Positions 12,701 through 22,495 are shown, numbered from the stretch's first letter. The stretch: DNA of 64,000 nucleotides from Mytilus californianus (GCF_021869535.1 NW_026262668.1:72871558-72935557), one strand, 5' to 3'. Numbers and translations: made by a program. The notes: generated from the sequence alone by a model not told the origin.

Positions 12701-15700
12701 TTTTTGAGTTAATGTCCGACATGTTGACGATGGACAATGGTATACCATAATACGTCCCGTAAACGGGTGTATAAAAAAATTGCTGTAATATGTATCTCAG
12801 CTTAACTGATCTATTCTTACCAGATATTTTAACTTGTACCAATAAACTCTTTACTCGTATTCCTTGGGCTGTGTTAACTGCTACACAGGAATATGATCCA
12901 GTCTCCCTAGGTTTGGATTCCAAAATTAGTTTCATGTAATACTGCCCAATCATGTCATATGAATGGGATCCAAATCTAGCTTTATACTGTGAACCAGAGG
13001 TGACTTGCTGTCCATCTTTTTCCCAATAAACTTGAGGGGGTGGGGCACTTTCTCCAGTAACACATTCCAGTATGGCAACTTCACCTTCTGTAACTGTTAC
13101 TTGTGATGGGTTAGTTACAAATGCTTTTATATCTACAATAAAAATATTTTATTTTATTTTAAACCTCATTAAATGTGATCTCATCCTCATCATATAACCT
13201 TATTTGGCACAATATGGAAGACAACTATGTCTATATCCTTGAAGTTAACAAAATCACAGTTCTGTAAATGTTCAGAAAGTATTACATGCATTTGTTATGG
13301 AAATGTTGATCCACAAACAATAATGTGAGATTAATCAATGTAATTTCTGTAAGTTCTGAATACTATTACTGCTGTAGATTCAATTATTTTCATGGGTACC
13401 AATTTCCATGGATTAAGGAAAACTTACATTTGTGTGGATATCTAATTTCTTGGTTTTGCCATAGCCTCATACAAGCCTATATAAAATTATAATCTGTTGA
13501 ACATCTTAATTCGTGGTTCACCTATACCCATGAAATCCAGGAAAATTGGAATCCAACGAATAATAATGAATACATAGTACCAGAGATCTCCTTTAATTCA
13601 CATCTATGAGAGTTTAAAATATTAGGTTACATGACATCATGCAATGCTTATACTTTTGCATTTATTGAAAAAATACAAAATATCCAATAAAAAATTCTGA
13701 ATTGGAAATGATAAAGATATATATATAGTTTTACAGAAGCATAATTTAATAAGTGAAATGGTGTTCTTTAAAAAAAATTGTTTTCCCTAATCATGTTCAA
13801 ATTCTTCATCAATTCTGCCATATATATTCTAAAAACATATTCAGTAGCAAATTCAATCTTTTATCCGTTATATATATATATATATTTTACTGCATCTACC
13901 ACTTTTAGCCATTCTATATCATATGGAGTCTGATGAATAGTTGTCTCAGGAGCAATCATACCACATCTCCTTATATTTATACTAAGTTCCAGTATTAAGT
14001 TAAATTCCTTGAAATATTTAACTTACACTTAATCCTGATATTTATGTTAGAAAAAGTACACCCTTCTCTACCCTGCTTAAAATATCTTACATGCTTGAAT
14101 GATGACTGCTGATGACAATATGATTGTCTCTGAACTGTTACTGCTGGTCACATGACAACTGTAGTTACCAAGTTTACTTTGCTGTACATCAACTATCAGC
14201 AAGGAATTGTTGGAAAATACAGAGGCTGATAACTGGTTCCCATTGTGGTACCAAGAATATGTTAGGGTACCAGGTAGATCTGTTACAGCTTCACAATTTA
14301 AAACAATATTGTGTCCATATACAACAGCCTGACTTAGTGGCATTTGTGTGAATTCTAAAAACAAAACAGTAAAATCTTGAATAATGTATATATTCAGCAG
14401 TTTTTTTTCTGATTACTAGCTTAACTCACTTTTAGACAAGGAATGAGCTGTCAAATTGACAGCAAACTGGGTTTTCTGTATTTTGAAAGGCCCTTTTAGG
14501 CTTTTTTCTTCCTGCCACATTCTAAGCCTATTTTCTAATCTATCATTCAAGAACCATTACTCCTGAGCAGCAAAAAACAAAATTGCTAATTTCAAACTTG
14601 ACCACCATTTTAAAGAGCATTGGTTGAACAGTACATAAGTAATTGCATGGTAACGACATAAAATGCAGTTTTTCAATCTATCAAGAACCATAACTCATTG
14701 GTAGCAAAGGCCAAACTCATCAATATCTAACTTTAGTTTCATTTTTCATCAGCAACCACATATTAAAGTTTTATAAGCATTAGTCAAGTTGTTCATAAGT
14801 AATTGCAATATCGACATAAAGTACCATTTTCCAATAGATCAAGTACCATAACTCCTGAACGGTAAAAGTGAAAATTGTCTTTATTGAACTTGACCTCTAT
14901 TTTGTCATCAATAACAACATATTATAATTTTAAAACCATTGGTAGAAGGGTTCATAAGTAATTGAATAGAATGACCTCCATTTTGTCATTAGTATCAACA
15001 TATTAAAATTTGAAAAGCATTGGTTGAACAGTTCATAAGTTATTGCACAGAAACTGTTGGCAGCCGCCCATTTCCAATAGATCAAGCACCAGAACTCCTG
15101 AATGGTAAAAGTGAAAATCATCTATATAAAACTTGACCTCAATTTTGTCATTAGTGTCAACATATTAAAATTTGAAAAGCATTGTTGAACGGTTCATAAG
15201 TTATTGCAAAGAAACTGTAGGCAGTCGCCCGCCAACCCGCCATACTTCACCAAATTAATAACTGTCTTTTTCGGGAAAAACTCAGTTAATAAAACTTGAC
15301 CTTGTGATGTTAAACATCTGAACATCTAAACATTAAAACCTTTTAGATTTCAAGTTACTTTTCCAGATTTCTTTCAGGTATTTAGATAGTTTAATGGCAC
15401 TCAATCCATTATTTTAAAATATTCCCAAGTAAAGCTCTTTTACATTCTAATAATACATTTGTAATGAGCACTGGAACATGGTTTACATTTGAAATATCTC
15501 CCGTCTACCAAAAAGGTGAAAAATTGCTCAAATTTAAATTATATTTTATCTCACATTACAAATACATAACTAAATGGCCCCGATAATTAAGTTCAATGGT
15601 TCAAGATAAAACAAATGGTTTTAAGTTGATATAAAGACATGTGAGAAAGTTAAATAGAATTCTTTTGCACTTATTTTTTTTAAAGCATTGATTTTTACGT

Positions 15701-16702
15701 CTGTCATGCCAAAAATAGAGATTTTATCATCCGAAATTTCAACTAAATTAAGGCATAAGAAAAATAGAGCGCAGGCGTTGACAAACTAAATATTCAAGTC
15801 AGATATGTAAAATGTTATAACAAACATTATGTGAAAAGATTTTTTTTGTGGACACATGCTCTATGATGCTTGTTCAAAAAATCAATGGAAATTTACTCAT
15901 TTTCATTGAATTTTTGTTGACAATCAAAATCAATGCTATTTGTGATGACATGAATTGAACTCAAGTACATAAATTTTTAAGCAAAAAGACATATTTCCTA
16001 TTTAGTCATTGTATTAGCTATGATTCATTGTGATATTGGTCAATAAATCTTAACTTGAAATTGTAGCTAGAATTAGGGGCCATTTTAGGCCTTACCGAAC
16101 CTACTACTTGGCCGATCCAATAACAGAAAGTAGAATGGAATGTTGTCAGATCATTGTTAGTGAAGCATGGACACAGGAACTGTTCTTCAATCAGATTGAT
16201 AGCAGGTTATTTTTTTCTAAGACCCTCTATTTTGTTAATATTTATAACATTTGCTTGCTGAACATAAAGTGGCAAATATTTAATGAATATTCAGGATAAG
16301 AGTAGAGTATTATAAATATTATGATATAACCTTATGTTAAATTAATGAAGATGATGATGGATGGCTGTTTAATGTCCAGTGGCAAATTAAATGCATATTC
16401 AAGATGAAAACATATAAATGTGTAATAGATATACATGTATATATATAACCATGCTTTGTACTAGATTGACATGCTCAGCCAGAATTGTAAATGTCACATG
16501 GTCACTTTGGCTTATCCTGGCTGGGGATCAAACCCTACAGCTCTCATACTCAAGGCCAGCAGACTACCACATAACCACAGTGGCCATTAATTTTATGAAG
16601 GGATTTTATTTAATGTACATACCAATGAATGCTGCTACAGGTACCACTAATAAAAAGCAGATAGGTATATCACGGTACCACATTGTCAGTATTAATTTAA
16701 TC
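629..16702 (-). CDS. Immunoglobulin-superfamily protein, N-terminal part (gene model, 9 exons)
   Basis: Gene-level entry. In transcription order the exons are 16702-16623, 14354-14091, 13132-12821, 7040-6750, 5654-5513, 4770-4604, 4310-4157, 1243-1125 and 742-629. All have GT-AG borders and join in frame to about 541 residues without a stop: signal peptide (1-20), five complete Ig domains and the first half of a sixth. Each domain has the Cys/Trp/(D-x-G-x-Y-x-C) pattern of I-set or V-set folds. Every domain boundary falls at a phase-1 intron, as is usual in this superfamily. Ig1 to Ig3 are single exons; Ig4 to Ig6 are split in two. Several N-x-S/T sequons suggest an extracellular location. 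Domains 2 and 4 recall the sidekick, contactin, L1 or PTK7 groups, but the C-terminal half (FnIII, kinase or TM) lies beyond the window, so the family is not decided. Likely role: cell adhesion or receptor. Confidence 0.85.
1125..1243 (-). CDS. Ig gene exon: Ig domain 5, C-terminal half
   Basis: 119 bases (1 + 39 codons + 1). It encodes E-L-H-M-A-N-V, then I-R-E-G-L-Y-T-C-K-A-T-N-V-Y-G with the second Cys of Ig5, ending in Y-L-K-V-L. Acceptor TTTACAG, donor GTAATA. The 2.9 kb intron before it contains the 500 bp-unit repeat at 1487-3645. Confidence 0.87.
1487..3645 (-). repeat. Tandem-unit element, about 500 bp unit, hairpin ends (family 1, copy A)
   Basis: About four units of 480-500 bp, recognised by recurring TTATTTGTAGATCTTACTT near 1550, 2049, 2530 and 3032. 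One end is a perfect 26 bp palindrome (1487-1512); the other is the TAGCTCACCTGGCCC type (minus strand, about 3618-3640). The same family lies in opposite orientation at 61993-63270. The last unit is interrupted by a hammerhead-like insertion at 3237-3366. I suspect a Helitron-type rolling-circle non-autonomous element from the hairpin end and tandem core; this is inference. Confidence 0.7.
3237..3366 (+). mobile_element. Solo hammerhead-ribozyme-like insertion with 12 bp target duplication (copy 1)
   Basis: 130 bp inserted into a unit of the family 1 repeat. The flanking duplication TTTACCCCTTGT is at 3225-3236 and 3367-3378. Core: CTGAAGA (3270-3276), one base, a 5 bp stem GCCAT/ATGGC with a 5-base loop, GAAA (3293-3296), C-AT-G and TC, with a short stem I of GTC (3267-3269) and GAC (3303-3305). 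This is the CUGANGA-stem-GAAA-UH layout of hammerheads with a minimal stem III, as published for Penelope-like elements. There is one extra base before stem II compared with the textbook core. Confidence 0.55.
4157..4310 (-). CDS. Ig gene exon: Ig domain 5, N-terminal half
   Basis: 154 bases (2 + 50 codons + 2). It carries the P-P-V-S-T-S-V-V strand, first Cys in MTCMVGGDP and Trp in ITWFLDG, the usual I-set G-D-P-x-P-x-I-x-W pattern. Acceptor CTATATAG is weak in pyrimidines; donor GTCAGT. The exon ends in AG and joins the next exon as an Arg codon. Confidence 0.85.
4604..4770 (-). CDS. Ig gene exon: Ig domain 4, C-terminal half
   Basis: 167 bases (1 + 55 codons + 1). It completes Ig4: G-I-W-N-L-F-F strand, then Q-D-E-G-R-Y-F-C-V-A-T-N with the second Cys. 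It closes in L-Q-I-G and splits a Gly codon with the next exon. Acceptor TTTCAG, donor GTATGC. Confidence 0.87.
5322..5505 (-). pseudogene. Decayed tandem copies of the 3' half of the Ig4 exon
   Basis: Two clear units of about 85 bp (5421-5505 and about 5358-5420), and perhaps a trace of another (5322-5350), repeat the part of the exon around W-Y-K-N-N-Q-P-M-K-Y plus its donor. The nearest copy reads S-P-P-I-S-I-S-stop-G-N-A-T-W-Y-K and its donor GT has become AT. The next keeps K-N-N-Q-P-M-K but has lost the Trp-Tyr. They cannot be spliced in as they stand. Confidence 0.6.
5513..5654 (-). CDS. Ig gene exon: Ig domain 4, N-terminal half
   Basis: 142 bases (2 + 46 codons + 2). Acceptor ACATAG, donor GTAAAA. 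It contains the A-G-Q-P-V-V-L-H-C first Cys and the N-V-S-W-Y-K core. This exon is needed to bridge phases between Ig3 (ending in 1 base) and the next exon (starting with 1 base), and it does so exactly. Its 3' half and donor are followed by two or three decayed tandem copies (5322-5505), described separately. Confidence 0.8.
5830..6345 (+). repeat. Retroelement 3' tail, longest copy (family R)
   Basis: It ends with GTTGTCTCATTGGCAATCAT and ACCACATCTCC. Shorter copies of the same 3' end occur at 13910-13975, 28527-28605 (minus), 30500-30642, 34600-34668 (minus), 39140-39290 and 50701-50792 (minus). All share the same 3' terminus and vary at the 5' side, as expected from 5'-truncated insertions. 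No protein is readable. Confidence 0.65.
6480..6737 (+). repeat. Second type of retroelement 3' tail
   Basis: Runs from GAGCAACATGGCGGGTGCCAC through AGCCATGGCGTTGTCAG to CTGGTATCTTTCGCC, a tail I recall as common in bivalve DNA (from memory, not searched). It is antisense to the Ig gene and stops about 10 bases from the Ig3 exon donor. Confidence 0.5.
6750..7040 (-). CDS. Ig gene exon: Ig domain 3
   Basis: 291 bases (2 + 96 codons + 1), a complete I-set-like domain. First Cys in VLNCAIGG, then the F-P-K-P-V-I-T-W-Y core, N-G-S-L-E-F, and D-D-Q-G-Y-Y-F-C for the second Cys. NST and NGS sequons are present. The donor is GTAAGT. The 3' end of an antisense retroelement tail (6480-6737) lies only about 10 bases from this donor, within the intron. 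The 5.8 kb intron upstream holds two large DNA-transposon-like elements. Confidence 0.87.
7670..9030 (-). mobile_element. 5'-truncated non-LTR or Penelope-like retroelement with reverse-transcriptase C-terminal part
   Basis: An open frame at 9023-8307 (238 codons) has FRYLDDILAL near its start, the Y-x-D-D catalytic motif C of reverse transcriptases. FLDLDIYI and an RT thumb-like region follow. The earlier palm motifs are missing, so the copy is cut at its 5' side near 9030. A long 3' UTR (8306 to about 7670) ends in sequence I recall as a common bivalve repeat. Whether the family is Penelope-like or another non-LTR type is not resolved. It is inserted within the TIR element 7365-10128. Confidence 0.75.
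9432..9707 (-). pseudogene. Zinc-finger-like ORF fragment inside the TIR element
   Basis: 91 codons. C-x2-C-x4-H-x2-C-x12-C-x2-C is spaced like a small PHD or zinc-ribbon module, followed by a hydrophobic tail. It is too short for a transposase and sits between the element's right subterminal repeats and the inserted retroelement. Probably a relic of the element's own protein. The function is not known. Confidence 0.35.
10437..11699. mobile_element. hAT-like non-autonomous element with CAGTGTTCTCCCCAGG TIRs
   Basis: The two ends are exact 16-base inverted repeats, CAGTGTTCTCCCCAGG and its complement, flanked by the direct repeat ATATAAA (10430-10436 and 11700-11706). CAG-type ends and a 7-8 bp duplication fit hAT. 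The 1.26 kb interior has no long reading frame. It sits in the intron between Ig2 and Ig3. Confidence 0.75.
12140..12770 (+). repeat. Tandem-unit element, about 160 bp unit (family 2, copy A)
   Basis: Four units recognised by GGGAGCTTACATCAATA or GGGAGCTCA..TCAATAGATA near 12158, 12320, 12480 and 12640, each with TGTCCGAAAACTGGAAAATC. It ends with a GC-rich hairpin CCCGT-AA-ACGGG near 12756-12767. An inverted copy lies at 52430-52800. Confidence 0.65.
12821..13132 (-). CDS. Ig gene exon: Ig domain 2
   Basis: 312 bases (2 + 103 codons + 1), a complete Ig domain. First Cys in AILECVTG, Trp in VYWEKDG, second Cys in ETGSYSCVAVN. The C-D region is long for an I-set fold, about 20 residues between YWEKDG and YYMKLIL. 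A PPP run precedes the Trp, as in sidekick- or contactin-type second domains, but that likeness is only suggestive. A 160 bp tandem-unit repeat (12140-12770) ends about 50 bases beyond the donor. Confidence 0.85.
13910..13975 (+). repeat. Family R tail, short copy
   Basis: TAGTTGTCTCAGGAGCAATC then ATACCACATCTCC, the 3' terminus of family R, in the Ig1-Ig2 intron next to a (TA)n run at 13870-13887. Confidence 0.5.
14091..14354 (-). CDS. Ig gene exon: Ig domain 1
   Basis: 264 bases (2 + 87 codons + 1). It encodes one whole Ig domain: first Cys in VLNCEA, Trp in SWYHNG, then L-G-N-Y-S-C for the second Cys. It carries several N-x-S sequons (NNS, NYS, NSS). The acceptor is TTTTTAG and the donor GTAAGA. 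Phase 1 on both sides makes this a symmetric, shuffle-type domain exon. Confidence 0.85.
14500..15265 (+). repeat. Tandem-unit element, about 150 bp unit (family 3)
   Basis: Four to five diverged units marked by CAAGAACCATTACTCCTGAG-type motifs near 14547, 14691, 14840 and 15082, alternating with CATAAGTAATTGCA. It ends in a GC-rich CGCCCGCCAACCCGCCATA segment. It sits in intron 1 of the Ig gene. No reading frame of interest. Confidence 0.55.
16245..16410 (+). repeat. Short repeat copies with AGTGGCAAAT motif
   Basis: Two copies (about 16250-16300 and 16340-16410) of a motif containing GTCCAGTGGCAAAT and GCATATTCA. A third is at 21125-21190 (CATCTAGCGGCAAATATTAC). Probably the 3' end of one retroelement family. 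Confidence 0.4.
16509..16588 (-). repeat. tRNA-derived SINE head (decayed)
   Basis: Read on the minus strand it has an A-box-like GTGGTTATGTGGTAG and a B box GGTTTGATCCC spaced as in a tRNA. The arms do not pair well enough for a tRNA gene. It lies just inside intron 1 of the Ig gene. Confidence 0.5.
16623..16702 (-). CDS. Ig gene exon 1 of coding region: signal peptide
   Basis: ATG at 16683-16681 opens a 20-codon leader, MWYRDIPICFLLVVPVAAFI, a typical short signal peptide with a hydrophobic core. It ends in one base (G) before a GTATGT donor, and joins the next exon as a Glu codon. Upstream of the ATG, a polypyrimidine run and CAG end at 16703, so 16702-16684 is probably 5' UTR from an earlier non-coding exon that I cannot place. 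A decayed tRNA-derived SINE lies about 35 bases past the donor, in intron 1. Confidence 0.8.
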
Positions 16703-17822
16703 CTGAAAAAAATAAAACCATAATATGTATATAAATGCTGTTTTATGTGTCATTTTTGTGCTATTAATGAAATATTTTCTTGGTATTGAAAAAAGACTAA
16801 TTATCCATCATCTTTACTGTGTAATAAAAATGTGTACATGTTCTTAACTAAAACAGAAATTCCTTTCTTCCCTTTACACATAAAAAACCCAGCTTATTTG
16901 AGACTACAACTGAAACTTGGTGAATTTTCAAGATCAGCAATTGTGACCAAAAAACTGAGGGTTGGTGAGGTAAACAGAAACATTATTGTAAAGCCTTAGA
17001 TGTAATTACAATTGATATATATCAATGTCATCTATCATCACATGAACATTGGAATAATAAATTGAAAGAAACAGATCTTAAAGTGTTACTTTAATTATTG
17101 AAATGTTATCAAAATTGAATCCACTTATCAAATTTTAATAAACCTAAGCCCTCACATAATACAGTATTTCAAGAGAAAAAATTAATAAATCTTTAAATTA
17201 TCTCCGAAAATCGTCACAGGGTTACCTGAACAGTCTCATTACAATGACCAAGTTCTTTTAATTCATGCTAAGATATTTAATTCAAATAAGTAAAACCTAT
17301 TTTGATATGAACTTCTACATACGTCAACCTCATTTATTGACCATAGAACTGCTAAGCTTTAATTTAAATTTTGTTGCTAAATAGTAATGTGATCCAAGAC
17401 TTTTCATTTATCAATAAAGAGCTTTAAGGTCTAAATATTTGGCCCCTTTTTTCTGTCTTCAATCTTTTCTTGCATTGTGGGTTTTCGGGATTTTTTAAGT
17501 TTGGTCTTTTTACCTTTTAAATTTGGTGGTAGGATCTTTGACTTAAGTTCTAATTTTTGTATTATTAATAAACATTACTTTGATAACTAAAAATGCTAAG
17601 CACCAATAGTTTCCTGACTGCACAGATTTATATAATTTATTCACCAAATTTTTGTGTTTAAAAAAACCAATAGCCCTTTGAATTTATACACCTCCTATAA
17701 ATAACAATAACCTGGGCCTGTCAGATCAAGTTACAGCCAGACATTTGTACATTCCTTGTTGAATTCTAGCCTTATAATACCTTCAAGTGCTAAGTACTTT
17801 ATCATATACACAAAAATTACCT

Positions 17823-17824
<2 letters not shown>

Positions 17825-17911
<87 letters not shown>
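17825..17911 (+). repeat. (TC)n microsatellite, 87 bp
   Basis: A perfect dinucleotide run of about 43 units. The Ser/Leu and Arg/Glu reading frames across it are artefacts of the repeat. 17912-18000 and the minus strand of about 18680-18720 share weak GTTCGCACCC-like similarity, possibly an eroded inverted repeat. Confidence 0.95.
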
Positions 17912-17912
<1 letters not shown>

Positions 17913-19342
17913 ATCGCCCAAAATCATGTTCGCTCCCATTCACGTCTCAACCCCTTTCATGTTCGCACCCTTTTTAAACATTTTATGTTACATTATGTTT
18001 TTAATCATGTTTTAGTCCATGTATTTCTATAAATAAAGATAATAAGTTTTGTTTATTGTTTTAAAATAAAGTGACATTCTAAAACCATAAACATGTTTCC
18101 TTTAATAGTGTTTTATGAATTATTTTGATGAAAAGGATAATAAATATTGTCATGATGATCAAAGGCCTAGTTCATTCATCTAAGACTTGTAAAACAAAGG
18201 GGGAAGATACCAAACGACTGTCAAACTCGTCACAATGACATTGCCACAATGTATTCATTTCAGCTATAAGTTCCTACAGAGCATTTATTTCCATTTGAAA
18301 AAAATCTTGAAGCAATCATAAACATCAACAATATTAAACTTTAACATGTTTAAGCTCACACAATCATTCTAATCATGCACTATTCCAAATCAAAAAAGAT
18401 CACTCAAATATTTAGGGTAACCACACCTAAGCTAGTTATTATGCAACAATTATGACTTGCAAACGCATTTATATAACAATAATACCAAATTAGCTTAGAA
18501 AATACCAATTAAAGGATTCATAAATAATTAACATTTAGTAATTAATATTTTAATCACAAACAAAATAATATTTTAATATTTTCTAAAAAATTCACGAATT
18601 TTTATTCATGAAAATTTAAATATTTTGATATAGGCCTATACATCTAGAATTAACATCTAATAATTCAACCTGTATTTCATTAAAAATAGGGTGTGAACGA
18701 AACAAGGGAGTGAACGTGTGGGGTAAGAACATATAGGGTATTTTTCAATTTTAATCCTCTAAGGAGGTATTATAGCAAAACTTGTTAATGCCCAAATAAT
18801 AGACTTTACTTTGGTTTGATTAGTGTGAGACTTTTTCATTTTCAGACATGCATAAACATTTTTTTCTTTTTTACAGACATGTATGAACATTATAGATTAT
18901 TTCATTTACCTTAAATTGTATAAAGTACAATCCAACGTTTATGTTAATCTTATGCCAGTTTCTTCTGGCAGACGATTTTTTAACATATTATTTACATACA
19001 TGATATAGTTAACCATGGAATCACCTAAATAACATTAATTATTGATCTTTCGAGTCAATTTACAACAATTAAGTAACAGTCGATGTTGATTTTTCATGCT
19101 GACTGTGCCACTGGTGTTGTTATTTGGAATGATGTAAAATATTTATGAAAATTTGCAGTAACAGTAAATCGATGAATCGGCTTCAGATGTAAATAAATGG
19201 GAGATAACCGAGTAATTATGGCGGGAAATATTTTCCGCGAAATTGTGTGTTAATATGGCTGTATCTTGCCCAAGTTTGGAATTCAGGCCCAATTTCCTTT
19301 TCGTATCTACTGTCGAACAGTGAGCTAGTTTATGATCCCAGG

Positions 19343-19368
19343 CAGAGACATATAATACAATGTCTCTG
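19343..19368. mobile_element. Ultra-short inverted-repeat element, 26 bp (copy 1)
   Basis: CAGAGACAT and ATGTCTCTG close around TATAATAC. It is flanked by the perfect 7 bp direct repeat TCCCAGG (19336-19342, 19369-19375). Confidence 0.7.
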
Positions 19369-19652
19369 TCCCAGGCTACTTGATTTTTCGAAATAATTCT
19401 TAAAAGGGACTGGTCATTTGCATAGTCAATTTTTTTAACACTTCAGATGGCGAGCATGGAAAAAAAATTAGCTATTCTGTATTTCAAACATGCAAAAATT
19501 ATAGCGAATTCGATGAATTACTCTAAATCAGTATCTGATTATTCAACACATGATTCGGATATGTCATATATATAACTATTGTGTCATAACTGGCTTCAAA
19601 CTTCAAAACTTCATTTCAATGTTAATTATAATAAATGCTTTATTCATGCGAG

Positions 19653-19685
19653 CAGAGACATATAATACATATTTATATGTCTCTG
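19653..19685. mobile_element. Ultra-short inverted-repeat element, 33 bp (copy 2)
   Basis: CAGAGACATATAA and TTATATGTCTCTG, flanked by the perfect 7 bp repeat ATGCGAG (19646-19652, 19686-19692). Confidence 0.72.
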
Positions 19686-20213
19686 ATGCGAGTCATGACC
19701 ATCTTCTGTTCGTTTGTTGGACATGAAGAATGACAATAATAAGGAAAAATGGTTTGATGTCAGTTTTTTGCGGAAGGTTTTCTAAATATTATACCCCTTT
19801 CCATATGATAAAATCACTGAAAATATTAATTGTTGTTTCCTTACATGATTAATCGCAAAACTCATGATTGAGCATATATTTCAATGGTTCAAGATGAGTC
19901 AAGTGTGGCATTTTTTATTTGTCAATTATTGTTTTAACGTGAATAATTTTCCTTGATGATCTGGAGACATTCAGGCGACCCACACCCAACGCTTTCTCTT
20001 ACAATATAGAAAATATAATTTTTTGGCAGAACGTCATTTTTTTTCTCGCCTTGGCTCAAGTTTCAACATGTTCTTCCAGGAAAGTATTTTTATCTGAAGT
20101 TAATTTACTAACTTCTTTAATAAAGGGTATCATCATAGGAACAATGTGCTGATATTGTATGAAGGTGTGGTAAATGTCAATGAAACCATAACAGGCATAT
20201 CTAAACAAAGTTA

Positions 20214-20340
20214 CCGCCTCGGTGGTCTCGTGGTAGCGTGTTCGCCTCAAATGCGGGAGGTCATGGGTTCGAAACCCGGCCGTGTCAAACCAAAGACTAT
20301 TTGCTGCTTCTCCTCCTCCTCCTCCTCCTCCTCCTCATCC

Positions 20341-20380
<40 letters not shown>
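20214..20380 (+). repeat. tRNA-derived SINE with (TCC)n(TCA)n tail
   Basis: A tRNA-like head has a D-arm region TGGTCTCGTGGTAGCG (A box) and GGTTCGAAACC (perfect B box). The anticodon arm would present CAA, but the acceptor stem pairs at only 5 of 7 positions. A body motif GTCAAACCAAAGACTATTTG and a trinucleotide microsatellite tail (20308-20380) follow, so this is a SINE and not a working tRNA gene. Confidence 0.75.
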
Positions 20381-20381
<1 letters not shown>

Positions 20382-21929
20382 GGTGATTTAAGTAACAAAC
20401 AACTTCTGCACTTGAAGCTTTATTTCCAATACTGATACACTATTTTATCGAATAATAATTATATAAATAGAAAGTGTATGCATGTACTTTTTGTTGTAAG
20501 GCATTAAAGTATTGAAACGTGCTTGAAGGGTGGGGTGGGGGGGGGGAATTTTAATGTCTTTGGAGTTTTGGTGAAATTTTAATGTCTTTGGAAGGGTTGT
20601 CTTGTATTTACCACCAATTTAAAAGTTTTGAAAGCTAGTGCGTGGGATAAAATCACTATAGACTAATTCATCTTCAATACATTGTTTTCACCGTTATCAC
20701 CTTATGTGGTTATTTCCAAGTAACACCTGAGTAGGGCGTTAATTTCTTTAAATTCATTAGTTCACATTTATTGGCTTTAGTTCTGTAATGTTTAGGGTTG
20801 AAACATTTAAACAGCGTATTTATACAATATTGTGGTTTTTTGTTTGTAATTATATTCTTGATTCATAAATATGCTACATAGAAGACTGGTTACTCATAAA
20901 TGATAATACCGAGACGAGTCGACTTTTCTAGAGTTCAGCAGGGAATTCAGCGATAAAGACTGTATACCAATGTAGCTTCAATCCCTTGTATAATGGAAAT
21001 GGAGTATGTCAAAACTAAACCCTGATTAGATTTTTTAAAGTTTCAATATATAGTTACATTTTCTCCAGTACATCTTGTTCACACCCTTTAAAAATTTTTT
21101 TGTTCCAACAGTTAGATTTTTCATAGATTGATTTATTGTTGTTTGCTTCACATCTAGCGGCAAATATTACATGCATGTTCAGGACGAGAATAGATCAACA
21201 ACTTATCCAATAGGTAGTTCGAGTAGGATGAAAAAAATCGCAGCGTGGAATCTATATCTTTTAAGAAAGAATTGAAAAACGATAGTCTCCCAAGTAAACC
21301 TGAAACGTTTTATTTGTACGGTCCGAGAAAATTGAATATTATTTTAATTCAATTGCGATGTTCCGCTTGTATTTCGAGCTAGCATTATACTTGATCCTTA
21401 CTGTCAATGTCGGTCAGATATTGAAGATGTTCGTCATGCCTTTTTCATTTGTCCAAAATACACTTCATATAGAGAAACTTTACTTAATAACCTTAATTGG
21501 CTTTCTTAAAACTTAAAAACTGTTAATTTGCGGAAATTAACTTGGTACTTTAGAATGAACAAATTATCCGAATTTTCAAACATGTTCAAAATTTCTTCAA
21601 AAGATCAAACAGATTTCTTGTACCTTTTAAAAAAAAAATGTTATTGATACTGACACGGACCATCGTCACCGTTGACATCATCATCAACACCCACTCATCA
21701 ACACAGAATTATATAACTTCTTAATCTTTGCATCTTCGTTTTCTTTTCTTTTCTTTTTTATCTATAATATCATCAATAAACTGTTTGCTTGCATGCTCAT
21801 TATATTATCATTGTACATATTCATATTGTATTATGGAGAAGACTTCAAAAATATGATTTACTTGTGTCTCATCAAGTTTGCTTTAATTTATATATAGCAC
21901 ATAAAATATATTTAAACTAAACTAATTGG

Positions 21930-22215
21930 GATGATGGGCAAGAAATTTGGACTGCCACTGGAAAATGAGGATATGTTTGATAGTGGCAGACATTTTGCCT
22001 TGTAACAGACCATCTACGTACCCCTCTTATAGTTGATGTAAGGCAGGACGGTTTATTAATATGCAGTGAGCGTGGTCATTACCTTACATGAGGCTTCGGA
22101 TTTAACGTACCCGTTCCGACAGGACGTGGCTATGCATTTGTACAAACATCCCACACATTCCACTTTACCGACGGTTTTACTGCCTGACGGGAGAAGTCCA
22201 GGGGGTGACCATATT
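21930..22215 (+). repeat. Interspersed repeat with a frame-like, GC-richer segment
   Basis: From GGGATGATGGGCAAGAAATT to GAAGTCCAGGGGGTGACC, distinctly GC-richer than its surroundings. It reads for about 50 codons without a stop (22087 on), but without start, splice sites or a known motif. I recall similar text as repeated in bivalves. Likely repeat, not an exon. Confidence 0.4.
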
Positions 22216-22495
22216 TATATTGAGGTTGACTTTTCTTAGACATATTTATTTCATATAACCTGAAAGAAAAACAAATACACTAGTCAGTGTATATGGATAT
22301 TGAGTTTTTAGACAGTGACTTAATTGACATCTAATACATTAACTATTCGACTTCCAAAACTTTCTATGTGTTTCTTTTTTATTTGAAAATATGAAAAAAA
22401 AATATGTGGAGTAAAGTCAATAACTAAAATATAAAATAGCCTGGCAAAATGCGGTCTTCAACATGCAGTATAGACAAGTGTCTGTACAATATATA

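Noticed and set aside
17731-18032. Arg/Glu-rich and Ser/Leu-rich open frames on both strands
   Set aside because: They are translations of the (TC)n microsatellite.
20214-20285. A tRNA gene with good A and B boxes and a CAA anticodon loop
   Set aside because: The acceptor stem mispairs at two of seven positions, the T stem starts with a wobble, and a SINE body and microsatellite tail follow.
20238-20435. Open frames rich in Ser, Leu and Ile
   Set aside because: They read through the (TCC)n(TCA)n SINE tail.
22087-22240. About 50 open codons in a GC-richer stretch
   Set aside because: Part of what looks like an interspersed repeat; no acceptor or donor in phase with either gene.
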